A stretch of 64,000 nt of DNA from CAIWHR01 sp963773195 (GTDB taxonomy: Bacteria; Pseudomonadota; Gammaproteobacteria; Burkholderiales; Casimicrobiaceae), in NCBI GenBank assembly GCA_963773195.1, contig CAVZAE010000005.1:124001-188000 (forward strand), read 5' to 3'. The position numbers and the translations under genes are program-made. Position 1 is the stretch's first letter, and each line of letters opens with the position of its first letter. The notes beneath the pieces are model-generated. The model ran no database searches, was not told the origin of the DNA, and worked only from the letters and a program-made list of their open reading frames with translations. This document shows positions 8,588 through 16,557 of the stretch, piece by piece.

Positions 8588-8790
8588 ATGGTTGACACGG
8601 CTCAAGTCGGCGCTGAAGAGCGCCCCCGGAGAATCCTGCCGCTGCCTGCGTACGGTGCCGACAGCACGGGCCTCGTCTGCGGCTTCCTGCTCGCGCCGGG
8701 AACGGCCACGGCTTCTGGACGATCGTCGGCGTGGTCGCTGCGTTCACCGCGCCTGCGCTGTGGATCGTGTTGCGCCGGCGCAACGACTGA
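8588..8790 (+). pseudogene. Possible 3' remnant of a CorA/ZntB-type transporter
   Basis: The last frame reads 'GNGHGFWTIVGVVAAFTAP' followed by a short basic tail and TGA at 8788-8790, which looks like the last membrane span and C terminus of a CorA/ZntB metal transporter. Upstream, 'STGLVCGFLLAPG' in another frame resembles the preceding helix, but the expected GMN loop is missing. No N-terminal part is present in the 160 bp back to the DUF3562 gene. The rest of 8428-8803 holds nothing else I recognise. Confidence 0.35.
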
Positions 8791-8803
8791 CGCGCCTTAT
8801 TCG

Positions 8804-9256
8804 TCAAACGAAGTCGGGACCGATCACCACGCGCAGAACCACCGATGCGGCACCGCTCTTGTCGCGGTTCGACAGCCACCAGACGGCGCCCTTCCGCATC
8901 GACCACCACGACTCTTCGCCGGAGAGGAGGAACGACGCGACCGCGCCGAGGGTCGGTTGATGGCCGACGACGACGACCGCCTCGCGCGAGTCCGGCCAGC
9001 CGGCGGCCTGCAGCACCGCCGTCGCCGCGGCGCCGGGGCCGATTTCGTCGACGGTGCGGAATTTTCGCTTGAGCGCGAGCGCCGTCTGCTGCGCGCGGTC
9101 GGCGGGCGACGCGAGGATGCGCGCCGTGTCGGGTAAATGGTGGTCGAGCCATTCGCCCATCCGCTCGGCCTGCTTCAGGCCCTTCGCGGTGAGGCGCCGA
9201 CCCATGTCCGGCTCACCGGGCTCGGCCTCCGCGTGACGCCACAGCACGAGATCCAT
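8804..9256 (-). CDS. sixA: SixA-like phosphohistidine phosphatase
   Basis: 150-residue short histidine phosphatase. The catalytic 'RHAEAE' (Arg7-His8) is at the N terminus and the second His is in 'VVVVGHQPTLG'. SixA removes phosphate from histidine of phosphotransfer proteins such as ArcB or PtsNTR components. It is the last gene of the kinase-PP2C-dnaQ-ppk run; its start lies inside the annotated 3' end of ppk. Confidence 0.82.
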   Translation of the reverse strand: MDLVLWRHAEAEPGEPDMGRRLTAKGLKQAERMGEWLDHHLPDTARILASPADRAQQTALALKRKFRTVDEIGPGAAATAVLQAAGWPDSREAVVVVGHQPTLGAVASFLLSGEESWWSMRKGAVWWLSNRDKSGAASVVLRVVIGPDFV

Positions 9257-11433
9257 GCGCCGGCCCCTAATCCGCCTTCGTCCAGCTCGCGCATCGCCAC
9301 GAGGAGCTCGCGCTGCGCGGAGCGCATCCGCTTGCCGCGCCGCGAGGCGATCTTGCGCCACGTGCCATCGGGCAGGAGCGACCACGCGTCCCGGGTGTCG
9401 GCCAGATACGCCGAAAGGCCTTCGTCGACGACGCGCTTGCGAAGCTTCGCGTCGCGCACCGGGAACGCGACTTCGATGCGGCGGAACAGGTTGCGGCCCA
9501 TCCAGTCGGCCGACGACAGCCACACGTCGGGCGTCCCGCCGTTCGCGAAAAACCAGACGCGGTGGTGCTCCAGGAAGCGGCCCAGGATCGAGCGGACGCG
9601 GATGTGGTCGGACAGTCCGCGAACGCCGGGTCGAAGCGCGCACGCGCCGCGCACGACGAGATCGATCTCGACTCCGGCCTGCGACGCCGCGTACAACGCG
9701 CGGATCACGCCTTCCTCGAGCAGCGCGTTCATCTTTGCGACGACCCGCGCCGGCCGACCGGCGCGCGCGTGCGCGGTCTCGCGCCGGATCAGCTCGATCA
9801 CGCGGCGATGCATCGTGAACGGCGCGAGCAGCACGTGTCGCATCCGCCCCGCCTTCGCGAGGCTCGTGATGTGCATGAACACGTCGTTCACGTCGGCGCA
9901 AATCGCGGGATCGGCGGTCAAGAGGCCGAAGTCCGTGTACAGGCGCGTCGTGCGCGGATGATAGTTGCCGGTGCCGAGATGCGCGTACGGACGGAGCCGG
10001 ATGCGACCGCGCGCGTCGGGCTCGCGCCGGATCAGGAGCGCGAGCTTCGCGTGCGTCTTGAGGCCGAACACGCCGTACACCACCTGCGCCCCGGCGTGCT
10101 CGAGGCGCTCGGCCCAGTTGATGTTCGCTTCCTCGTCGAAGCGCGCCATCAGTTCGATCACAACCGTGACTTCCTTGCCGCGGCGCGCCGCCTCGATCAG
10201 GGCTTCCATCAGCACCGAGTTGACGCCGGTGCGATAGACGGTCTGCTTGACCGCGACCACGTCGGGATCATCGGCCGCCTTGCGAATGAAGTCGACGACG
10301 GGCTCGAACGACTGGTAGGGGTGGTGGAGCAGGATGTCGTGCTGCCGGATCGCGGCCAGGATGTCCGGCTGATCGCGCAGCCGATCCGGAAGCCCCGGCA
10401 CGAACGGCGGATACTTGAGCGCGTCGAGGTCGACCTGGTCGGCAAGCGAGGCGAGGCGCGCGATGTTGACGGGACCATCGCATCGGTAGAGGTCGGCGTC
10501 GGTGAGCTCGAACTGCTGGAGCAGGAACTGTGCGAGCGGCTCGGGACAATTCGCTGCGACTTCGAGGCGCACGGCGGAGCCGAACTGGCGCTGCGGCAAT
10601 TCCCCCTGCAGCGCCTGCCGCAGGTTCTTCACTTCCTCTTCGTCGATCCAGAGGTCGGCGTCGCGCGTTACCCGGAACTGCGCATAGTTGACGACGGCGC
10701 GACCGGGAAAGAGTCCGCTCAGGTGCGCGTGGATCACCGAGGACAGCATGACGAAGGCGTGCTCGCCGCCACCGACTTCAGGCGGTATCCGGATAATGCG
10801 CGGAAGCACGCGCGGCGCTTTCACGATCGCGATCGCGGTATCCCGGCCGAAGGCGTCGGTGCCGGACAGCTCGATGACGAAGTTCAGGCTCTTGTTGACG
10901 ACTTGCGGGAATGGATGCGCGGGGTCCAGCCCGATCGGCGTCAGGAGCGGCCGGACTTCGCGCTCGAAGTATTGCGCCGCCCACGCACGCTGGGCGGCGG
11001 TGAACTCGGTGCGCCGGACCAGGCTCACGCCGGCTTTCTCGAGCGCCGGCAGCACCTCGCGATTGAGGAGCGCGTACTGCGCGTCGATCAGCGCGCGCGC
11101 CTCATCGCCGACCTGCGCGAGCAGCGCCCGCGTCTCCTGCAGCGTCATCCCGGTTGGCGGCACCTTGGCGCGGACCTGCTCCTTGATCCCGGCGACTCGG
11201 ATCTCGAAGAATTCGTCCAGATTGCTGCCGGCGATGCACAGAAACCGCAATCGCTCGAGCAGTGGCGTGTCCCGATCGGCGGCGAGCGCGAGCACGCGGC
11301 GGTTGAAGGCCAGAAGCGAGAGCTCGCGATTGAGCGGTGCGGCGTCGGCCTGGTCGGGCATCGGCGCAGGGCGCTCGAGCGCCGTACCGGGTCCCGGCGC
11401 GACGAGCGGAATGGGGGAATGCAGGGGAACCAT
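9175..11433 (-). CDS. ppk: Polyphosphate kinase PPK1
   Basis: 752-residue enzyme that reversibly polymerises ATP gamma-phosphate into polyphosphate. N-terminal 'LNRELSLLAFNRRVL' and the catalytic histidine blocks 'GLKTHAKLALL' and 'HLGTGNYHPRTTRLY' are diagnostic. I used the ATG at 11433; an ATG at 11360 would give a product nearer the usual ~700 residues. The 3' end overlaps sixA by 82 bp, and the last ~35 residues look unlike PPK. A TAG in another frame near 9272 suggests the true end may lie just before sixA, with a base error extending the frame. Confidence 0.92.
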   Translation of the reverse strand: MVPLHSPIPLVAPGPGTALERPAPMPDQADAAPLNRELSLLAFNRRVLALAADRDTPLLERLRFLCIAGSNLDEFFEIRVAGIKEQVRAKVPPTGMTLQETRALLAQVGDEARALIDAQYALLNREVLPALEKAGVSLVRRTEFTAAQRAWAAQYFEREVRPLLTPIGLDPAHPFPQVVNKSLNFVIELSGTDAFGRDTAIAIVKAPRVLPRIIRIPPEVGGGEHAFVMLSSVIHAHLSGLFPGRAVVNYAQFRVTRDADLWIDEEEVKNLRQALQGELPQRQFGSAVRLEVAANCPEPLAQFLLQQFELTDADLYRCDGPVNIARLASLADQVDLDALKYPPFVPGLPDRLRDQPDILAAIRQHDILLHHPYQSFEPVVDFIRKAADDPDVVAVKQTVYRTGVNSVLMEALIEAARRGKEVTVVIELMARFDEEANINWAERLEHAGAQVVYGVFGLKTHAKLALLIRREPDARGRIRLRPYAHLGTGNYHPRTTRLYTDFGLLTADPAICADVNDVFMHITSLAKAGRMRHVLLAPFTMHRRVIELIRRETAHARAGRPARVVAKMNALLEEGVIRALYAASQAGVEIDLVVRGACALRPGVRGLSDHIRVRSILGRFLEHHRVWFFANGGTPDVWLSSADWMGRNLFRRIEVAFPVRDAKLRKRVVDEGLSAYLADTRDAWSLLPDGTWRKIASRRGKRMRSAQRELLVAMRELDEGGLGAGAWISCCGVTRRPSPVSRTWVGASPRRA

Positions 11434-11483
11434 GAGGATGAACGGCGTCGGTGACGCCCATGTTACGCGAGCGGCCGAGAGCT

Positions 11484-12236
11484 TCAGGCGGCCGCGATCG
11501 CCGCGGCGTCCGATTCTCTCGTCAGCGCAAGCCAAAGGCAGCGGCCGCGCGTTTCCTTTTCCAATCCGGTGAGATAGTCCTGGTGCAGCGCGAGTTCCTC
11601 GGCGGTCGCAAGCACGACGACGAGCGGCTCCCGGCGGCCGCCGGCCGCCACGACAACCCCCGACAGGCCGACCCCGAACTGTGGCAGCGCGGCGCCGAGG
11701 TCGATCGTCAGCGACTCCTGGCCTCGCGTCATCGCGAGCCAGACCTCGGCCAAGAGCTCCGCATCGAGCAGCGCGCCGTGCAACGTCCGGTGCCGGTGAT
11801 CGACGCCGAAGCGTTCGCACAGGGCATCGAGGCTGTTGCGCTTGCCGGGGAACATGTCGCGCGCGAGCGCGAGTGTGTCGGTCAGCTTCGAATATGCGCC
11901 ACCGCCGCATGCCGGGAGCCCGACGAGCGCGAGCTCGACATCGAGGAAGGCGACGTCGAACGGCGCGTTGTGAATCACCCATTCCGCGCCGCGCGCGAAC
12001 TCGAGGAATTCGGCGGCGATGTCGCGAAATTTCGGTTTGCCCCGGAGGTCTTCCCACGTCTTGCCGTGGACCTCGGTCGCACCGAAATCGATCTCGCGCT
12101 CCGGGTCGAGATGGTAGTGGACCGTGCGGCCCGTGGCGCGCCGGTTCACGACTTCGAGCCCCGCCAGCTCGATGATCCGGTGGCCCTGGCCCGGATCGAG
12201 TCCGGTGGTTTCGGTGTCGAGGACGATCTGCCGCAT
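11484..12236 (-). CDS. dnaQ: DNA polymerase III epsilon subunit (3'-5' proofreading exonuclease)
   Basis: 250-residue DEDDh exonuclease. Exo I is 'VLDTETTGLDP' (residues 5-15), Exo II includes 'VIHNAPFDVAFLD', and the Exo III histidine and aspartate are in 'HGALLDAELLAEVW'. A clamp-binding motif, 'QESLTIDL', follows the catalytic domain, as expected for the replicative epsilon subunit. A longer C-terminal tail than in E. coli is present. It sits 10 bp downstream of the PP2C gene and 50 bp before ppk. Confidence 0.93.
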   Translation of the reverse strand: MRQIVLDTETTGLDPGQGHRIIELAGLEVVNRRATGRTVHYHLDPEREIDFGATEVHGKTWEDLRGKPKFRDIAAEFLEFARGAEWVIHNAPFDVAFLDVELALVGLPACGGGAYSKLTDTLALARDMFPGKRNSLDALCERFGVDHRHRTLHGALLDAELLAEVWLAMTRGQESLTIDLGAALPQFGVGLSGVVVAAGGRREPLVVVLATAEELALHQDYLTGLEKETRGRCLWLALTRESDAAAIAAA

Positions 12237-12246
12237 CAGGCGAAGT

Positions 12247-13167
12247 CTACTTTCTGTAACGCTGAATGGTAGCCTGAATCTCGGCGATCGCGCGTTCGAT
12301 TTCGTCGTCGGAGAGATCGCGCTGCGCGCCCTTGCGATCGGTCAGCGTAAGCGTGCGGTCGATCTGCGTCTGAAACTCGCCCAGGCCGAGCGTCTCGGTA
12401 ATCGTCGTCGACGGCTCGTCGGTGAGCGTCTCCGGACCCCAGCGCACGACGATCGTGGACAGGTTGTCGCCGTCCGGCCCGCCGCGCTTTTCGGCTTCGC
12501 GCATCATCTGCGGCGCCGTCTTGAGGATCGGAGTCGACGTAAGCCAGGTCGCGACCTCCTCGCGCGTGAGCACGCTCCACAGGCCGTCGGTGCAAAGCAT
12601 GAGGATGTCGCCGTTGCGCAACGGCGTCCGCTTGCCCAGGTCGATCACCGGATCGACGAGCCCGCCCAGGCAACTGAAGATCTTGTTGCGATCCGGGTGC
12701 TCCGCGACGTCGTTCGCGCCGATGATGCCCTGATCGACGAGGTACTGGACCTTCGAATGATCCTTGGTTGCGCCGATGAGCCCGCCCTGCCGGAAAAGGT
12801 AGAGGCGGGAGTCGCCGACGTGCGCCCAGTACGCATGCCCGGCCTGGACGATGCAGCCAACGCACGTCGTCCGCGGCGTCTCGAGCATCGAGAACTGGTT
12901 GGCGTAGGAACCGAGCGCCGCGTGGGCACGCTGCATCGAGTCCTGCAGAAACTTGAGCGGGTTCTTGAGGATCGGCTTCGCCTCCTGCTGGAAGCGCTCG
13001 ATGAACAGGCGAACGGCGATCTGCGCGGCGATCTCGCCGCCGGCGTGCCCGCCCATGCCGTCGGCGACCACGAGCAGGAGCGTGTCGCGGCTGTAGGTGT
13101 ACGCGATCCGGTCCTGGTTGACCTTGCGCGAGCCCTTCCGCGACTCCTGGAAGATCGTGAACCGCAT
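12247..13167 (-). CDS. PP2C-type Ser/Thr protein phosphatase
   Basis: 306-residue metal-dependent phosphatase. Metal-binding aspartates lie in 'ADGMGGHAGGE', 'AHVGDSRLYL', 'CTDGLWSVLT' and 'GDNLSTIVVRW'. The core is followed by a C-terminal tail of about 60 residues with no recognised domain. I chose the ATG at 13167, which begins 'MRFTIFQESRKG'; the open frame upstream is not conserved. It lies 28 bp after a Ser/Thr kinase gene, a common kinase/phosphatase pairing that implies they act on shared substrates. Confidence 0.88.
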   Translation of the reverse strand: MRFTIFQESRKGSRKVNQDRIAYTYSRDTLLLVVADGMGGHAGGEIAAQIAVRLFIERFQQEAKPILKNPLKFLQDSMQRAHAALGSYANQFSMLETPRTTCVGCIVQAGHAYWAHVGDSRLYLFRQGGLIGATKDHSKVQYLVDQGIIGANDVAEHPDRNKIFSCLGGLVDPVIDLGKRTPLRNGDILMLCTDGLWSVLTREEVATWLTSTPILKTAPQMMREAEKRGGPDGDNLSTIVVRWGPETLTDEPSTTITETLGLGEFQTQIDRTLTLTDRKGAQRDLSDDEIERAIAEIQATIQRYRK

Positions 13168-13195
13168 CGATGACGTGCAAGCGTGGTACGGGCGA

Positions 13196-14134
13196 TCAGG
13201 CGCCGATTTCGGTAAAGAGCTTGCGTTTGAGGTTGCCCAGGAACGTGAGCTTGCGTTTTTTCGGCGGAATGTCGCGGATGGCCTTCTGTAGCGCAAACAC
13301 CGACTGCGGACGTTCGAGCTGATCGAGCCGCAGGCACCAGTCGATCACCTCGAGCACATTGTCGGAGTACTGGCCTGACCAGATCTTTTTCGCCGACACG
13401 AGATGGTCCTCGGCGAGCCGCGCGTCGGCCGCCTGCGGTGCGAACGCCGCGAGGCAGGCGAACATGCTGGCGCCGACGCCGTACACGTCGGTCCACGGGC
13501 CGAGCCGCTCGGGGTCGCGATACTGCTCCGGTGCCGCGAACCCCGGCGTGTACATCGGCGCGAGCTTCGGGCGGTTCGTCGTCAGCGTCTGCCGCGCCGC
13601 GCCGAAGTCGAGCAGCACGGGGCTGCCGTCGGTGCGCAGGTAGATGTTCGCAGGCTTGATATCGAGATGCAGGAGCTTGTGCGTGTGCACCTCGCGCAGC
13701 CCATTGAGCAGGTGCATGAACACGTGGCGGACCAGCCGCTCCGACATCTGGTCCTGGCGCATCTGGATCTGCTGCTGGAGCGTCCGCCCGCGCTCGTAGC
13801 GCATCACCATGTACACCGTCTCGTTCGCGCGGAAGAAGTTGAGCACGCGCACGACGTTGGGATGGTTGATCTTGGCGAGCGCGCGGCCCTCCTCGAAGAA
13901 GCACTTCATCCCGTAGCGGAACGACGTCAGGTTTTCGGCCGAAGACGCGCGAACGATGTCCCCCTCGGTGCGCAGCACGAGCGACGACGGCAGGTATTCC
14001 TTGATGGCGACCGGCGCCCCGGTCTCGTCGAAGGCGCGGTAGACGATCGAGAAGCCGCCGCGGCTGATCTGCCGGTCGATCCGGTAGTTCAGCAGCTGAT
14101 AGCCCCCGGTGAGGGCCTGGTTCGTGACGGGCAT
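13196..14134 (-). CDS. Hanks-type serine/threonine protein kinase
   Basis: 312-residue cytoplasmic kinase without a membrane span or sensor domain. Conserved elements are a glycine-rich loop 'ISRGGFSIVYRA', the ATP-anchoring Lys in 'VAIKEYLP', the catalytic loop 'LHLDIKPANIYL' and the metal-binding 'LLDFGAARQ'. The catalytic loop has LD in place of the usual RD, so activation-loop control may differ from RD kinases. It opens an operon with PP2C, dnaQ, ppk and sixA. The 158 bp before it also hold the divergent yicC start; a TATACT on the minus strand near 14255 is a plausible -10. Confidence 0.88.
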   Translation of the reverse strand: MPVTNQALTGGYQLLNYRIDRQISRGGFSIVYRAFDETGAPVAIKEYLPSSLVLRTEGDIVRASSAENLTSFRYGMKCFFEEGRALAKINHPNVVRVLNFFRANETVYMVMRYERGRTLQQQIQMRQDQMSERLVRHVFMHLLNGLREVHTHKLLHLDIKPANIYLRTDGSPVLLDFGAARQTLTTNRPKLAPMYTPGFAAPEQYRDPERLGPWTDVYGVGASMFACLAAFAPQAADARLAEDHLVSAKKIWSGQYSDNVLEVIDWCLRLDQLERPQSVFALQKAIRDIPPKKRKLTFLGNLKRKLFTEIGA

Positions 14135-14292
14135 GGGGGCGGCGGCGGTGGGTATCCGTCAACTACGCTCGCAATTCGTGTGCCAGCGTGGCCGCCGTCG
14201 CTTGCGCGGCACGGGGATAACGCATACATTCTTGGCAACCGGAAGCTGCAAGTATAGCCAGAAAACATGCATAAAGTTGTGAAAAACAGGCC

Positions 14293-15159
14293 ATGATTCT
14301 CAGCATGACGGGGTTCGCGGCGGTTGCCGCTGAACAGCCCGGCGTTTCCCTCACCGTCGACCTCCGCAGCGTCAATCACCGCTACCTCGACCTCTCGATC
14401 CGCCTTCCCGACGAGGTCCGCGGCCAAGAATCCTCGTTGCGCGAGCGCATCGCGGCGGAACTCCGGCGCGGCAAGGTCGAATGCCGGATCTCGCTCGCCC
14501 GGACTGCGCCGGGTTCGGCGTCGCTTGCCATCTCGCCGGAGCGCGTCGAACAGGTCGCGAAGGCCGCCGCCGACGTGGAGCGGCACGCGCCGGGCGCGGC
14601 ACCGCTCAGCGTTGCGGAGATCCTGCGATGGCCGGGAGTGCTGGCGGAGCCGACACTGGCACCCGACACGCTCGCGGCGCTCGTGCACGAGCAGGTAAGC
14701 CGCGCGCTCGTGGAGCTTGCGGGATCGCGCGCCCGCGAAGGGGCCAAGATCGCGGCAACCCTGGAGGAGCGCTGTGCCGCGATCGAGGCGCAGATAGCCC
14801 GGGTCGCGCCGCGCATTCCCGCCCTGCACGCGGCCTATCTCGACAAGCTCGGCGCGCGCCTGCGCGAGGCGGGTGTCGATCCGGACCAGGAACGCCTGAA
14901 ACAGGAACTCGCCCTCTTTGCGACGAAAATCGATATCGCCGAGGAAGTCGAGCGGCTGTCGACCCACGTGGCCGAAGTGCGGCGCGTGCTGGCGGCGGGC
15001 GGCAGCGCCGGGAAGCGACTCGACTTCCTCATGCAGGAGCTCCATCGCGAGGCGAACACCCTCGGGTCGAAGTCGGTCGACGCAGAGCTCTCGCAGGTGT
15101 CGCTCGAGCTCAAGGTGCTGATCGAGCAGATGCGCGAGCAAGTGCAGAATGTGGAATAG
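14293..15159 (+). CDS. yicC: YicC family endoribonuclease
   Basis: 288-residue YicC protein. The N-terminal 'MILSMTGFAA' and 'LRSVNHRYLDLSIRLP' are the family signature, and the C-terminal DUF1732 domain ends 'FLMQELHREANTLGSKSVDAE' in family terms. YicC homologues are reported endoribonucleases acting on structured RNA. In Proteobacteria yicC normally sits directly before gmk; here a tandem-repeat array separates the two. Confidence 0.9.
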   Translation: MILSMTGFAAVAAEQPGVSLTVDLRSVNHRYLDLSIRLPDEVRGQESSLRERIAAELRRGKVECRISLARTAPGSASLAISPERVEQVAKAAADVERHAPGAAPLSVAEILRWPGVLAEPTLAPDTLAALVHEQVSRALVELAGSRAREGAKIAATLEERCAAIEAQIARVAPRIPALHAAYLDKLGARLREAGVDPDQERLKQELALFATKIDIAEEVERLSTHVAEVRRVLAAGGSAGKRLDFLMQELHREANTLGSKSVDAELSQVSLELKVLIEQMREQVQNVE

Positions 15160-15163
15160 CGAC

Positions 15164-15619
15164 GCGAGCCTGGGAGCAGGGGCCCCACGCCGGAGGCGAG
15201 GGGATGCGACCCGGGCGAGTCGGCGCGGCGGCCGACGATTAGGCCTTTCGATGCACTCCGACCGGGCGGAGGCCGCGGCGAGCCTGGGAGCAGGGGCCCC
15301 ACGCCGGAGGCGAGGGGATGCGACCCGGGCGAGTCGGCGCGGCGGCCGACGATTAGGCCTTTCGAGGCACTCCGACCGGGCGGAGGCCGCAGCGAGCCTG
15401 GGAGCAGGGGCCCCACGCCGGAGGCGAGGGGATGCGACCCGGGCGAGTCGGCGCGGCGGCCGACGATTAGGCCTTTCGAAGCACTCCGACCGGGCGGAGG
15501 CCGCAGCGAGCCTGGGAGCAGGGGCCCCACGCCGGAGGCGAGGGGATGCGACCCGGGCGAGTCGGCGCGGCGGCCGACGATTAGGCCCTTCGATGCACTC
15601 CGACCGGGCGGAGGCCGCA
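15164..15619. repeat. Four-copy 114-bp tandem repeat array
   Basis: Four head-to-tail units begin at 15164, 15278, 15392 and 15506, each exactly 114 bp and differing at only a few positions. Each unit contains GGGGCCCC and a strong hairpin built on GTCGGC/GCCGAC. The length is divisible by three and the unit has no stop in several frames, so it is open on both strands as 38-residue repeats, but nothing indicates translation. It fills the yicC-gmk gap (485 bp). A related, diverged copy in the opposite orientation follows spoT. Confidence 0.93.
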
Positions 15620-15644
15620 GCGCGAGCGGCAGCGATGGACGCGC

Positions 15645-16300
15645 GTGACTGACACCGCTCCTTCGGGTCAGACCAGGGCGCCTCCGGCCTCCGGCTGCCT
15701 GTTCGTGCTCGCGGCCCCTTCGGGCGGCGGCAAGACGAGCCTGGTCTCCGCCCTTGTCGAACGGGAGCCCGGGATTCGGCTATCGGTGTCCTACACGACG
15801 CGGCCGCCGCGCCCCGGCGAGAGCGACGGCGTCCACTATCACTTCATCGACGAGGCGCGTTTCACCGCGCTCAGGGCCCGCGGCGAGTTCCTCGAGCACG
15901 CGCACGTCCACGGCAATTGGTATGCAACGTCGGCCACTTGGCTGCGCGACGAGATCGCGGCGGGCCACGACGTACTGCTCGAGATCGACTGGCAAGGAGC
16001 GGCTCAGGTCCACCGCCTCATCCCCGACGCCGTGCTGATCTTCATCCTGCCGCCCTCGCTCGCGTCGCTCCGCGAACGCCTGGAAAAAGGGGCCAGGACA
16101 GTGCGGAAGTCATCGAGCGCCGGCTCGAAGCGGCCCGCGAAGAGATGCGTCACTACAGCGACTTCAATTATGTTATTATGAATCAGGACTTTGCGAGGGC
16201 CGTCGACGATCTATCCGCGATCGTTCGCGCGGCCCGGCTGACGGCATCGCGACAGGGCGTGCGCCACGCGTCCCTGATCCGACGGCTCGTCGAACCGTAA
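15645..16300 (+). CDS. gmk: Guanylate kinase, interrupted by a single-base deletion
   Basis: Guanylate kinase converts GMP to GDP and is normally essential. The P-loop 'LAAPSGGGKTSLV', GMP-binding 'SVSYTTRPPRPGE' and 'LEIDWQGAAQV' lie in the first frame. The frame is lost at an A-run (16084-16088), and the expected continuation 'GQDSAEVIERRLEAAREEM' follows in the next frame to TAA at 16298. One added A gives LEKRGQDS, the family sequence, so a base is missing here. The start is a GTG at 15645, just after the repeat array. Confidence 0.88.
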
Positions 16301-16320
16301 ACCATTGCAACGAGGACTCC

Positions 16321-16527
16321 ATGGCCCGCATCACGATCGAAGACTGTCTCGACAAGATCCCCAACCGTTTCGAGCTCACGCTCGCGGCGACCAACCGTGC
16401 GCGCCAGATCAGCGCCGGGTCCGCGCCGCTGCTCGACGCGGACCGCGACAAGCCGACCGTCATCGCGCTGCGCGAAGTCGCGGCGGGCAAAGTCGGCATC
16501 GAAATGCTGCTGAAGGCGCAAAGCTGA
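16321..16527 (+). CDS. rpoZ: RNA polymerase omega subunit
   Basis: 68-residue omega subunit: 'MARITIEDCLDKIPNRFEL' and 'ATNRARQI' are diagnostic. It supports assembly of the beta' subunit and is needed for one of the ppGpp-binding sites on RNA polymerase. It lies 20 bp after gmk and 30 bp before spoT, the standard Proteobacterial arrangement. Confidence 0.95.
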   Translation: MARITIEDCLDKIPNRFELTLAATNRARQISAGSAPLLDADRDKPTVIALREVAAGKVGIEMLLKAQS

Positions 16528-16557
16528 CGAAGCACGGTCAGCCGCGCCTCATGAGGC

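Noticed and set aside
9562..11454. Long open frame (about 630 codons) on the plus strand opposite ppk
   Set aside because: It is the antisense shadow of a conserved kinase gene in high-GC DNA; composition is Arg/Asp-rich and no family pattern is visible.
15164..15619. CRISPR array
   Set aside because: Units are contiguous and nearly identical over all 114 bp, with no variable spacers and no cas genes.
15149..15652. Possible 167-residue protein made of 38-residue Arg-rich repeats within the tandem array
   Set aside because: The unit is a multiple of three and stop-poor on both strands, so open frames arise automatically. No ribosome site or sensible composition supports translation.
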